This document shows, in pieces, positions 9,123 to 18,073 of a stretch of DNA of 64,000 bases. Made by a program: the position numbers and the translations under genes. The notes beneath the pieces were generated by a model that made no database searches, was not told where the DNA came from, and saw nothing but the letters and a program-made list of their open reading frames with translations. Numbering within the stretch: the stretch's first letter is position 1; each line of letters opens with the position of its first letter. This DNA is from Campylobacteraceae bacterium (GTDB lineage Bacteria > Campylobacterota > Campylobacteria > Campylobacterales > Sulfurovaceae): positions 1 through 64,000 of the forward strand of contig JAMOOQ010000012.1 of assembly GCA_027100635.1 (NCBI GenBank). Direction: 5' to 3'.

Positions 9123-9170
9123 TGGTGCTTCAGCTCCACAATTTAATGAGGCTAAAATCATTATTTCCGA
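9123..9170 (-). repeat. TTTAGCCTC/GGAGCT-type palindromic repeat, copy 1
   Basis: On the minus strand it reads CGGAA...GATTTTAGCCTC then GGAGCTGAAGCACC. The copy at 46974-47022 has the same order of blocks (CGGAT...GGCTTTAGCCTC then GGAGCTAAAGCACC). The paired blocks can fold as a hairpin. Confidence 0.7.
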
Positions 9171-9235
9171 TAAGTTTTGAAGAAATTATATAAATAAAGG
9201 TTGCTAACAAAAAATAAAAATAGGATTAAGACAAT

Positions 9236-11173
9236 ATGGAAAATAATAAAGAAAATAATGTAAGTAATACAAATCAGAATCCTCAAAATACTGATGTAAA
9301 GCCAAAGAGAAAACCCTACTTTAAAAATAATAATAACCCAAATAAAAAACCAAATCCCAACCAACAAAATAGGAATAAAAATAGTAATCAAAAAAGTAGA
9401 GGCAAAAAATCAAATGTATATAACCTCTCTCAAGAGATGAAACTTGCTATTCTTGCTGGTAAAAAATCTCAAGATGCAAGAATGAGTCCATGGAGAAAGA
9501 TTGATGTAAGAAACAATGCAAAGATTAGATTTACTCCTCTTGGTGGACTTGGAGAGATTGGTGGAAATATGGCCGTTCTTGAAACAGAAGATACCGCAAT
9601 TATTATTGATGTAGGGATGAGTTTCCCTGATGAAACAATGCATGGAGTAGATATTTTGGTTCCAGATTTTTCTTATTTGGCAACAATAAAGGATAAAATT
9701 AAAGCGATTGTGATTACTCATGCTCACGAAGATCATATTGGTGCAATGCCTTATTTGTTTAAAAAGATGAAATTCCCAATTTATGGTACACCAATAGCAT
9801 TAGCAATGATAGAAAATAAGTTTAATGAGCATGGATTAAAAGATGATAGTAAATATTTTAACTTTGTAATTAAAAGAGAAATTTATGATATTGGTTCGTT
9901 TAAAGTTGAATGGATACATGCAACTCACTCTATTATTGATGCTTGTTCGTTAGCAGTACAAACTCCAGCAGGAACAATTATGCACACTGCTGACTTTAAA
10001 ATAGACCATACACCAATTGATGGATATACTATGGATTTACATCGTTTTGCTCACTATGGAGACCAAGGCGTTTTATGTCTTTTCTCTGATAGTACAAATT
10101 CACATAATCCAGGATTTACAAAAAGTGAAGCTGTTGTGGGTAGAACATTTGATGAATTATTTATGTTAGCTAAAGGTAGAATTTTAATGTCTACGTTCTC
10201 ATCTAATATTCATCGTATCCTTCAAGCTATGGATAGAGGTGTAAAAGCTGGACGAAAAATATGTGTAATTGGTCGCTCAATGGAGAGAAATATTGAAATA
10301 TCAAGAAAATTAGGTTATATTGATATTGCAGATAAAAATTTTGTTGAAGCTCACGAGATTAATAGATATAAAGATGATGAAATACTTGTTATTACAACAG
10401 GTTCTCAAGGTGAAACTATGGCAGCATTATCACGAATGGCAAAAGATGAACATAGGCATATAAAGCTTAAACCAAATGATACAGTTATTATCTCTGCTAG
10501 TGCTATTCCTGGTAATGAAGGTTCTGTCTCAAGACTTATGAATTTACTAATGAAGGCAGGAGTTACTGTTAGATATAAAGAGTTTGCAGATATTCATGTA
10601 TCAGGTCATGCAGGGCAAGAGGAGCAAAAGCTAATCCTTAGATTGGTTCAACCAAAGTTCTTTTTACCAGTTCATGGAGAGTATAACCATATTGCAAAAC
10701 ATGCAAAAACAGGTGTAAGTTGTGGAGTTCCTGAACGAAATATTTTATTAATGAGTGATGGAGACCAAGTAGAAATTACTCCTAAATATCTTAAAAAAGT
10801 AAAATCTATTAAAACAGGTAAAACATATATAGATAATCAAAATAATATGACTATTGAAAATGATGTTGTATTAAGTCGTCAAAAACTTGCAAGTGATGGA
10901 ATTATAAATATTGTTGCTCAAATATCTCAATCAGATCAAAAACTTGTGGGTAAACCTGTTGTAACAAGTTATGGATTAGTTGCAGATAAGGAATCAAAAA
11001 GATTTGCAAAAGAGATAGAAAATATATTAGATCTTATTTTAAGTAATATTCAAGAGGAAACTTTAAAAAATCATTCTGCTGTAGAAAATGATATTAGAGT
11101 TGCAGTTAAAAAACATGTTGCAAGAACTAAAAAGAGATTTCCTCTAATTATCCCTACAATATTTATAGTGTAG
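9236..11173 (+). CDS. rnj: Ribonuclease J
   Basis: Metallo-beta-lactamase/beta-CASP ribonuclease, the main mRNA-degrading exonuclease in Helicobacter and relatives. 645 residues. Residues 1-60 are a low-complexity Asn/Lys/Pro-rich tail, as in epsilonproteobacterial RNase J. The core has GGLGEIGGNM, the zinc site THAHEDHIGA, the DFKIDHTP strand, SDSTNSHNPGFT and beta-CASP motifs including VSGHAGQEEQK and PVHGEYNH. The ATG at 9236 follows AGGATTAAGACAAT. It is six bases upstream of the rluB start. Confidence 0.96.
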   Translation: MENNKENNVSNTNQNPQNTDVKPKRKPYFKNNNNPNKKPNPNQQNRNKNSNQKSRGKKSNVYNLSQEMKLAILAGKKSQDARMSPWRKIDVRNNAKIRFTPLGGLGEIGGNMAVLETEDTAIIIDVGMSFPDETMHGVDILVPDFSYLATIKDKIKAIVITHAHEDHIGAMPYLFKKMKFPIYGTPIALAMIENKFNEHGLKDDSKYFNFVIKREIYDIGSFKVEWIHATHSIIDACSLAVQTPAGTIMHTADFKIDHTPIDGYTMDLHRFAHYGDQGVLCLFSDSTNSHNPGFTKSEAVVGRTFDELFMLAKGRILMSTFSSNIHRILQAMDRGVKAGRKICVIGRSMERNIEISRKLGYIDIADKNFVEAHEINRYKDDEILVITTGSQGETMAALSRMAKDEHRHIKLKPNDTVIISASAIPGNEGSVSRLMNLLMKAGVTVRYKEFADIHVSGHAGQEEQKLILRLVQPKFFLPVHGEYNHIAKHAKTGVSCGVPERNILLMSDGDQVEITPKYLKKVKSIKTGKTYIDNQNNMTIENDVVLSRQKLASDGIINIVAQISQSDQKLVGKPVVTSYGLVADKESKRFAKEIENILDLILSNIQEETLKNHSAVENDIRVAVKKHVARTKKRFPLIIPTIFIV

Positions 11174-11179
11174 GTTATT

Positions 11180-12055
11180 ATGAGATTAAATAAATATATA
11201 TCACATAATACAAAATATTCAAGAAGAGATGCAGATAAGCTTATTGAAGAGGGACGAATCACAATTAATCGTGAAGTTATAAAAGATTATGGTTTTGACA
11301 TACAAGAGGGGGATTATGTATATATTGATAAACTTCCAATTAAAAGAAGAACTGAACTAACAATGATAGTTTACAATAAGCCAAAAGGTGTGCTAGTAAC
11401 TAAAAAAGATGATAGAGGAAGAGCTACAATATATCATAAGATGAACGGTAAATTTAGACATTTTATCCCTATTGGACGTCTTGATTATACCTCTGAAGGG
11501 CTTTTGTTATTAACTGATTCTCCAAATGTTGCAACAGCTTTAATGAATAGTAATTTACCAAGAACTTATAATCTAAAGCTTGATAAACCAGTTACAACAG
11601 AGATGGTTGAAGCGATGAAAGATGGTCTTAGTATAGATGATGCCTCAAAAGGGGCTCATGCAAATAGTAAAATAAAATCTATGGATTTTTCACCATTTGA
11701 TGCTTTTGAGATTCGTTCACAAGGTGAGCATTTTTCAAAAATAAGAGTTACTATTAGTGAGGGGAAAAATAGAGAATTAAGACGATTCTTTGGCTATTTT
11801 AATGCTAATGTACTAGATTTAAAAAGGGTAGGATTTGGTTATATTGAACTAAATAATCTACCTACAAATAAAACAAGATACTTTACAAGACGAGAGTATG
11901 ATGATTTATATAAATTTTTAAAACAAAAAGATAAAGATGATATTATTGATGATAAAAATGAAGAAAATCATAAAGCTCAACTAAAACAAAATAAAAAAGT
12001 TAGAAAACAAGAAACAAGAGATAAAGAATACCATAAAAATAGAGATAAAAAATAA
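11180..12055 (+). CDS. rluB: rRNA pseudouridine synthase, RsuA/RluB family
   Basis: Converts a uridine of 23S (RluB) or 16S rRNA to pseudouridine. 291 residues: an N-terminal S4 RNA-binding domain (MRLNKYIS...SRRDADKLIEEGRI), then the catalytic motif PIGRLDYTSEGLLLLT with the nucleophilic Asp, and the closing segment EGKNRELRRFF. The last 40 residues are a Lys/Glu-rich tail. It lies 6 bases after the RNase J stop, so it is probably co-transcribed. RluB rather than RsuA is the better guess from the GRLDYTSEGLLLLT context, but the substrate is not proven. Confidence 0.88.
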   Translation: MRLNKYISHNTKYSRRDADKLIEEGRITINREVIKDYGFDIQEGDYVYIDKLPIKRRTELTMIVYNKPKGVLVTKKDDRGRATIYHKMNGKFRHFIPIGRLDYTSEGLLLLTDSPNVATALMNSNLPRTYNLKLDKPVTTEMVEAMKDGLSIDDASKGAHANSKIKSMDFSPFDAFEIRSQGEHFSKIRVTISEGKNRELRRFFGYFNANVLDLKRVGFGYIELNNLPTNKTRYFTRREYDDLYKFLKQKDKDDIIDDKNEENHKAQLKQNKKVRKQETRDKEYHKNRDKK

Positions 12056-12064
12056 AGGAATTTT

Positions 12065-12745
12065 ATGAAAAAGTTTGATTTAATTAGTTTATCTACTCTC
12101 TTATCAGTTATTTTAATTGGTTGTGGTAGCAGTAGTGTTATTGATAGTGATTATAATAACTTAATAGTCCAAGGTGTTCCTCCTGAGGTTTTTGATAGTC
12201 ACTTGATAAAAGATGATGATATAGAATATGATTCTAATCAAGAAAATCAAACTAATACAAATTATAAGATTTCATCAATATCTAATACAGATAGAGATAA
12301 ATTTTTAAGAGAGATAAATAGTGCAAGAGCTAGTTCTCGTAATTGTGGTAGAGAAGGAAGTTTCCCTGCTGTATCATCATTAAGTTGGAATACAAAGTTA
12401 TATGAAGCGTGTTACGAACATAATTATGATATGAAAAATGCTAATACATTTTCTCATGATGGCTCAGGAACGCAATATGATATCACAGGTGTTTTAATAG
12501 AAGAACCAAGTAGCCCTTATAATAGAGTAGTAAACACAAGTTATTTTTATGATGCTCATTATTATGGAATTGTAGAGAATATAGCTATGGGACCACACGA
12601 TATTAAAGAAGTTGTTAGTTATTGGTTAGAGGATGACTTGCATTGTGCAAATATAATGAGAGAAGATTTTACGGAGATGGGTATATCAAAAGTTCTATCT
12701 GATCATGGATATTATTATTGGACAAATATATTAGGTTATAAGTAA
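12065..12745 (+). CDS. CAP-domain (SCP/PR1-like) lipoprotein
   Basis: 226 residues. A lipoprotein signal peptide ends with LIGC, lipidated Cys at residue 20. Residues from about 78 to the end form a CAP domain: FLREINSARA, LSWNTKLYEACYEHNYDM, TFSHDG with the conserved His, ENIAMG, and VVSYWLEDDLHCANIM. CAP proteins are secreted or surface proteins with varied roles (ligand binding, rarely proteolysis). No enzyme activity can be assigned. It sits 9 bases after rluB. Confidence 0.85.
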   Translation: MKKFDLISLSTLLSVILIGCGSSSVIDSDYNNLIVQGVPPEVFDSHLIKDDDIEYDSNQENQTNTNYKISSISNTDRDKFLREINSARASSRNCGREGSFPAVSSLSWNTKLYEACYEHNYDMKNANTFSHDGSGTQYDITGVLIEEPSSPYNRVVNTSYFYDAHYYGIVENIAMGPHDIKEVVSYWLEDDLHCANIMREDFTEMGISKVLSDHGYYYWTNILGYK

Positions 12746-12772
12746 AACTATAATTTATCAAAAAGGTTTTAA

Positions 12773-13828
12773 TTGTTATTATATATACATATTCCATATT
12801 GTGATTCTAAATGTCACTATTGTAGCTTTAACTCTTATGTTGATAAATTTGATACAAGAGAAACCTATATGGATGCTCTTTTTTATCAAATAAAATCAGA
12901 ATTAAAAAAGTTTAATACCACTTTTAAAAGCATAGAGTCAATTTTTATTGGAGGAGGAACTCCATCTACTATAAATCCTAAACTATATATTAAAATATTT
13001 AATTATTTAAGACCATATATGATGGATGATTGTGAAATTACAACAGAAGCTAATCCAAATTCTGCAACTAAAAACTGGTTAGAGGGGATGAAAGATATAG
13101 GGGTAAATCGTATAAGCTTTGGAGTTCAAAGTTTTGATAACCAAAAATTAAAATCCCTTAATCGTAATCATAATAAAGATGATGCAATTAATGCAATTAC
13201 TTCGGCAAAAGAGATTGGATTTAAAAATATTTCGCTAGATTTAATCTATAATTTTAAAAATGATACAAAAGAGTTAATTTTAAGTGATATAAATCAAGCT
13301 TTTAAACTTGATATAAATCATATCTCTGCCTATGAGCTTACAATAGAAGATGGCACAAAATTCTCATCAACTCCAGAGGTAAGAAAAGATGATTTTGATA
13401 TAGCACAATTAATATCAAATGAGATACAAAAACGAGGATTCCCTCAATATGAAATCTCTAATTATGGCTTATACCAATCTGTTCATAATCAAGGATATTG
13501 GCTCTTAAAAGATTATATAGGAGCAGGTGCAGGTGCTGTAGGATTTAAAAAAAATAAAAGATTTTATCCCCATACAGATATTGATTTATATATAAAAGAA
13601 CCATTATTTCAACGAATTGAAGAGATTACACAAGATGATATTTTATTTGAAAAACTTTTTTTAGGATTTAGAAGTAAAGTTGGAGTAGATAGAGATATAT
13701 TAAATCTAAATATGCAAAAACAAGCTGACTTCCTCTGCTTAAACAATAAACTTTACCTTAAAAATAATAGATACTATAACTCAAATTACTTTTTAACTGA
13801 TGAGATTGTTTTGTATATTACTCAGTAG
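12773..13828 (+). CDS. hemW: Radical SAM HemW-like protein
   Basis: 351 residues, HemW family (heme chaperone related to coproporphyrinogen III oxidase HemN). The radical SAM cluster Cys are C10, C14 and C17 in YCDSKCHYCSF. IFIGGGTPS and RISFGVQSFDNQKLKSLNR follow, both family signatures. The start is TTG at 12773. The stop codon TAG (13826-13828) is the first three bases of a 27-bp palindromic element, so the original C-terminus may have been trimmed or altered by the insertion (inference). Confidence 0.92.
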   Translation: MLLYIHIPYCDSKCHYCSFNSYVDKFDTRETYMDALFYQIKSELKKFNTTFKSIESIFIGGGTPSTINPKLYIKIFNYLRPYMMDDCEITTEANPNSATKNWLEGMKDIGVNRISFGVQSFDNQKLKSLNRNHNKDDAINAITSAKEIGFKNISLDLIYNFKNDTKELILSDINQAFKLDINHISAYELTIEDGTKFSSTPEVRKDDFDIAQLISNEIQKRGFPQYEISNYGLYQSVHNQGYWLLKDYIGAGAGAVGFKKNKRFYPHTDIDLYIKEPLFQRIEEITQDDILFEKLFLGFRSKVGVDRDILNLNMQKQADFLCLNNKLYLKNNRYYNSNYFLTDEIVLYITQ

Positions 13829-13852
13829 ATTCCGTGTCAAGCACGGAATGAC
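13826..13852. repeat. 27-bp palindromic element at the hemW/hydrolase junction
   Basis: TAGATTC + CGTGTCAAGCACG + GAATGAC. Its first TAG is the hemW stop. On the minus strand its internal TGA (13837-13839) ends the facing hydrolase gene. Stem ATTCCGTG/CACGGAAT. It could also act as a bidirectional terminator, though no T-run is present. Confidence 0.95.
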
Positions 13853-14556
13853 AAAATTTGTTTTTCAATAAATCTATTATGTTTTAAGAAAAAATAATGA
13901 TCTCCATCTAATGGGTAAAATGTACTATTTTTAATTAGAGTATTTATTTTTTCTCCTGTATAAAGAGGTGTAGCAGTATCATCTATTCCCCAAAATAATA
14001 TAGCATCACTTTTTGATTTAGAGAATTCATCTGTAAAGTCTTCATCTACTACATTTTTAAATGTTTCATACATCTCATGGCTCATCCCTTTGACATCAGT
14101 ACTAGAAAAGAGTTCTCTTATTTTTTTTATTCCAAGAGGTTTTAAAAGTTTAAATGTTGCAATTTTAACTTTAACACTCCAAGGTTTTTTGGTAATAATT
14201 CCAGCACTAGAAAGTAGAATCAAATATTTAGGGTTTAAGAAAGTTGCCACTTTCCCACCAAAAGAGTGTCCCATAGTCATATCAATATTTAGATTAAGAG
14301 AATTTAAAAATATCTCTATAATTTGAGCATAATCATAAGTTCTTAAAATCATTGGATTAGAGCTTTTCCCAAATCCTGGCATATCAATATAAATATGCTT
14401 ATACTCTTTCATAGTTTTTGAAAATGCCTGTTTCATAATCTCTTTATTGCTTCCCCAACCATGAAGAATTATAATATTTTTATTTTTACTAGGATTTATT
14501 ATCTCATAGCTTATACTTATAGTTTTATTTTTAAACTTTATATCTCTTGAAGCCAT
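13837..14556 (-). CDS. Alpha/beta hydrolase
   Basis: 239 residues with a complete alpha/beta hydrolase fold: oxyanion region ILHGWGSN, DMPGFGKSS, nucleophile elbow GHSFGG (Ser), acid region LFWGIDDTATPL and catalytic His in LDGDHYFFLKH. The substrate is unknown. The last five residues (LSFRA) and the TGA stop come from the 27-bp palindromic element shared with hemW. It starts 3 bases after the pgsA stop and is probably co-transcribed with pgsA. Confidence 0.85.
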   Translation of the reverse strand: MASRDIKFKNKTISISYEIINPSKNKNIIILHGWGSNKEIMKQAFSKTMKEYKHIYIDMPGFGKSSNPMILRTYDYAQIIEIFLNSLNLNIDMTMGHSFGGKVATFLNPKYLILLSSAGIITKKPWSVKVKIATFKLLKPLGIKKIRELFSSTDVKGMSHEMYETFKNVVDEDFTDEFSKSKSDAILFWGIDDTATPLYTGEKINTLIKNSTFYPLDGDHYFFLKHNRFIEKQILSFRA

Positions 14557-14559
14557 ATT

Positions 14560-15117
14560 TTATTTAACCCCTTTATTAAAGAAATCTCTTACATATTCAT
14601 ATCCAGAATATAAAGTTAAAGCAACGGCAATCCATAAGATAATATATCCACCATACCAGTTCATTAATAAAAATCCAATGGCAATCATCTGAACTACAGT
14701 TTTTACTTTACCCGCCATTGATGCTGAAATATCAATATTTTGAGCCACGGCAGAAACTCGCAGACCTGTAATAAAAAGCTCTCTTGTAATAATCAAAAAT
14801 ACTGCCCACCCATTAGCACGGTCAAGCATCATTAAACCTAAAAATCCTGCAAGAGTTAGCATTTTATCTGCAAGAGGATCAAGGATTTTACCCATCATTG
14901 TAATTTGATTAAATGTTCTTGCGATATATCCATCAAAAAAATCTGTTGCACTTGCAATTACAAATATAAAGGCAGTAAAAAAATCTAACCAACTATCATG
15001 AATTTCATTAAAGATATAATAATCTCTATTTACAAGGAGAAAAAACATTAGAGGGGCTAATAGTAACCGTATAAAAGCTAATAAATTTGGGATATTATAA
15101 ATTTGATTTGATGACAT
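14560..15117 (-). CDS. pgsA: CDP-diacylglycerol-glycerol-3-phosphate 3-phosphatidyltransferase
   Basis: Makes phosphatidylglycerol phosphate, the precursor of the acidic membrane lipids. 185 residues, with four to five membrane helices. The CDP-alcohol phosphatidyltransferase signature DFFDGYIAR...G-KIL-D-PLA-D (D-x2-DG-x2-AR-x8-G-x3-D-x3-D) is complete. N-terminal IYNIPNLLAFIRLLLAPLMF is typical of PgsA. Confidence 0.94.
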   Translation of the reverse strand: MSSNQIYNIPNLLAFIRLLLAPLMFFLLVNRDYYIFNEIHDSWLDFFTAFIFVIASATDFFDGYIARTFNQITMMGKILDPLADKMLTLAGFLGLMMLDRANGWAVFLIITRELFITGLRVSAVAQNIDISASMAGKVKTVVQMIAIGFLLMNWYGGYIILWIAVALTLYSGYEYVRDFFNKGVK

Positions 15118-15150
15118 AAAAATTCCTTTTAAAAATTAAATATAATTGTA

Positions 15151-17535
15151 TCATAGATTATCAAAATCAAAACCTATAAGTTCATCTAAATTATTACTTT
15201 TTGTTATTTCTCCATATTTAATATATAATTTAGAGTCATAAAAGAATTTAACAAGACTTTTATCAAGTTCACCATCTTTTGCCATAAAGTATAATATCTT
15301 CATAGCATCAGAAACACTATTTGGTTTTTTGTACTCTCTTTTTGTAGAGGTAAGAGCTTCAAATATATCAGCAATTGCCAAAATTCTTGCTTCAAAAGAT
15401 ATTTGATTATCTACTAAACCTTTTGGGTAACCTGTACCATTAATCTTTTCATGATGGTTTCCTGATATTTGAGGAACATTTTTATATTTTTGAGGGAATG
15501 ATAATATCTTAAGAGCTTTTTGAGTAACTGTAGCATGGTTATTTATTATATCTCTTTCTGATTTACTTAATGTTCCTTTAGATATAGATAACAGTTTAGC
15601 CTCATCTTCGGTAATTAGATAATACTCTTTTTTAAATACCTTTATTGGAACTGTTGCCATTGAGTTTATAAAATCTATTTTATCTTGTTTTAAAAATTCA
15701 CTACCTTTATTAAAATCTCTTATCATCTCCAATTTGCTATCAATCTGGGTAACTTGCTTTTTAAATATATCTTGCATAAGATTTATATCTAAATTATTAG
15801 AGCTTATATTATCTATCTTAGCATTTAAAAATTCAATCTCTATATCTCTTTTAATAATATCACATCTGCTCTCTATTTTTTCTATGCCATCAGATATAAT
15901 ATATAATTTATTAATCTTATTTAAAATAATATCAGGTGTTGATAATTTTCCTATATCATGCATAAGAGCAGAGATATTTATCTCATCTTTTTGCTCCTTA
16001 TTAAAAGATATATTTTTAAATATACTTTTATCTTTATCTATTGCTTTTACAATCATATTTGTAATTTTTACCATTTGAGTTATATGAGATGCTGTATGAG
16101 GTGATTTCTCCCCTATTATATAAATAAGACTATGTAAAAATGACTCAATAAGATTCTCAAAGTCCTCTATCAAATTTGCATTGGTAATTGCTATGGCAGA
16201 TTGTGATGCTAGTGATTGTGTAATATCTTTATCAAATGAATCAAATGATATAGAATTTTTATCTTTTTCCAATTTATTAATAAGTTGTAATACCCCTATC
16301 ATCTCATCTTTATGATTTTTTAGAGGCACAGTAAGTATAGATTTTGTTTTATAATTATTTGTTTTATCAAATATCTTTGCACCCTCAAAATAAAACTCTG
16401 AATCATCATATACATCTGATATATGAATAATTCTATCTTCTAAAACAGAACATACTGCCACTATTTTTTTATTAGGAACATTATCATTGATATATAAAGG
16501 GATAGGTGACCATTTTATACTCTCATGAGAACCACCCATAAAAATATTTAGAGATCTAGTTTGAGCAATATAAAAATGAATTTTATCATCTTTAATAAGA
16601 TAAAGAGTCCCACCATCACAATTGGTTAATGAGATTGCTTGACTTATAATCTTTTCAAGGAGTATAGATACATTATGTTCTGATGATAATAACATTCCGA
16701 TTTTATTCAAACTCTTTAATTTATCTAAGTTAATTCTTTTTTTTACTTTTTTTATAATTCTACTATCTTTATAGTAAATTTTTTCCCCACCAACTAATAT
16801 ATTAGATTCTTTTATTCCCATAGCAATAAGTTCTCTAGTTACCTCATCTTGAAGCATAGGTTTAATATGAAATATAGCAATATTAACATCTCTTTTAAGT
16901 AATTTTAATTCATCTTGTAAATCATTAGGTGAGAGATGTTTAGTAATCTTTGCAATTTCAGAGAATCTATTTGGAAATGATACATCTAAGATAACTGTAT
17001 TAATTGATTTATCATTATTAACTCTATCCCAAAGTTTTTGATTTTTATAATTATCACCAGAAAATAATATACTATTTTGACCTTTTTTAATTAAATATCC
17101 ACTACATTCAACTGTATGATTTGCTTCAATTGAGGTTAAAGTTATATCACCAATAATATATTCTTTATTAAATTCTATAAGAATAAATTCTATACTATTG
17201 TTATTTTGTTTAGGAAGTTTTAAACAACTAAAATCTGGCCATATGTCCCAATTAAAAATATTTTTTCTAAAAATTTCTATACTATGAGGTAATCCATAAA
17301 TTTTAAGAGGAGTTGTACGATGTGTAAATGTATTATCTATTAAGAAGGCAATATCTACAATATGATCTAAATGTGTATGTGAAATAAAAATATGTTCTAT
17401 CTCCATAATCTCATCTCGGGGAATATTCATTAAATTCCCAGCATCTATAACTATATTTTTTGAGACTCTAAAACATGTAGTAAAAATATCTTTTGCCCTA
17501 CTACCACTTGCACCTAATACATCTATGTACTCCAT
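15151..17535 (-). CDS. Metallo-beta-lactamase / GAF / HD-GYP fusion, signalling phosphodiesterase
   Basis: 794 residues in three parts. Residues 1 to about 265 are a metallo-beta-lactamase fold like class II cyclic-nucleotide phosphodiesterases, with zinc motif H53-T-H55-L-D57-H58. About 275-450 is a GAF domain (SILLEKIISQAISLTNCDGGTLYLI). The C-terminal part is HD-GYP: HTASHI, MHDIGK, NHHEKINGTGYPKG and ARILAIADIFEALTS. A roughly 130-residue charged insertion separates MHDIGK from the NNHATV helix, longer than in ordinary HD-GYP proteins. HD-GYP domains degrade cyclic di-GMP. Here the usual DGxGYP reads NGTGYP. It was probably built to sense a ligand and hydrolyse two kinds of cyclic nucleotide (inference). 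Confidence 0.88.
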   Translation of the reverse strand: MEYIDVLGASGSRAKDIFTTCFRVSKNIVIDAGNLMNIPRDEIMEIEHIFISHTHLDHIVDIAFLIDNTFTHRTTPLKIYGLPHSIEIFRKNIFNWDIWPDFSCLKLPKQNNNSIEFILIEFNKEYIIGDITLTSIEANHTVECSGYLIKKGQNSILFSGDNYKNQKLWDRVNNDKSINTVILDVSFPNRFSEIAKITKHLSPNDLQDELKLLKRDVNIAIFHIKPMLQDEVTRELIAMGIKESNILVGGEKIYYKDSRIIKKVKKRINLDKLKSLNKIGMLLSSEHNVSILLEKIISQAISLTNCDGGTLYLIKDDKIHFYIAQTRSLNIFMGGSHESIKWSPIPLYINDNVPNKKIVAVCSVLEDRIIHISDVYDDSEFYFEGAKIFDKTNNYKTKSILTVPLKNHKDEMIGVLQLINKLEKDKNSISFDSFDKDITQSLASQSAIAITNANLIEDFENLIESFLHSLIYIIGEKSPHTASHITQMVKITNMIVKAIDKDKSIFKNISFNKEQKDEINISALMHDIGKLSTPDIILNKINKLYIISDGIEKIESRCDIIKRDIEIEFLNAKIDNISSNNLDINLMQDIFKKQVTQIDSKLEMIRDFNKGSEFLKQDKIDFINSMATVPIKVFKKEYYLITEDEAKLLSISKGTLSKSERDIINNHATVTQKALKILSFPQKYKNVPQISGNHHEKINGTGYPKGLVDNQISFEARILAIADIFEALTSTKREYKKPNSVSDAMKILYFMAKDGELDKSLVKFFYDSKLYIKYGEITKSNNLDELIGFDFDNL

Positions 17536-17619
17536 GATATTAGCCTCCTCTTTCGTATTTTAACAGTTTATCATAATGTTATTAAATTTTAATAGTGGAA
17601 GTTTATATATATTTTTCTG

Positions 17620-17625
17620 TATAAT
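17620..17625 (+). promoter_or_regulatory. Probable -10 box of the thioredoxin-rnr operon
   Basis: CTG followed by TATAAT, 28 bases before the ATG at 17653, with TATAGGAGAAATA as ribosome site. No obvious -35 box. Confidence 0.45.
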
Positions 17626-17652
17626 CTATTTTAATTTTATATAGGAGAAATA

Positions 17653-18072
17653 ATGAGAAGATTAATAGTTATATTTTTATTACTAGGTAGTTTTATATTT
17701 GCAAATGAATTAAAATGGGAAAAAGATATACCAACAGCATTTAATAAAGCCCTTAAAGAGAACAAAACAGTTATGGTATTTGTATCAACTAGCAATTGCA
17801 GATGGTGTGTAAAAATGAAAAAGCGTACACTTTTAGATAATGGTGTATTTAAAAAGTTAGAAAATTATATTTTAGTTAAAACTATAAAAGATTCAAAAGA
17901 GGCACAAAAGCATCTTCCAGAAGTTGAGTATGTTCCAACTATCTTTTTTTACAGTCCTAAAAAAGAGTTATATGAGAGAGTTACAGGATACTTTGGTGTA
18001 TTTGATTTTTTAAGTTGGATTAATGATGTTGAGTTAAAAAAATCTTTAGAAATAGAAAAGAAGAAGAGATAA
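17653..18072 (+). CDS. Periplasmic thioredoxin-fold protein
   Basis: 139 residues with a signal peptide (LIVIFLLLGSFIFA). A redox motif C49-R-W-C52 follows a FVSTSN strand, and the cis-proline segment is EYVPTIFFY. This is a thioredoxin-like fold of the SoxW/DUF255-like type, expected to reduce disulfides in the periplasm. The partner is unknown. The TAA is one base before the rnr ATG, so the two are co-transcribed. Confidence 0.85.
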   Translation: MRRLIVIFLLLGSFIFANELKWEKDIPTAFNKALKENKTVMVFVSTSNCRWCVKMKKRTLLDNGVFKKLENYILVKTIKDSKEAQKHLPEVEYVPTIFFYSPKKELYERVTGYFGVFDFLSWINDVELKKSLEIEKKKR

Positions 18073-18073
18073 T

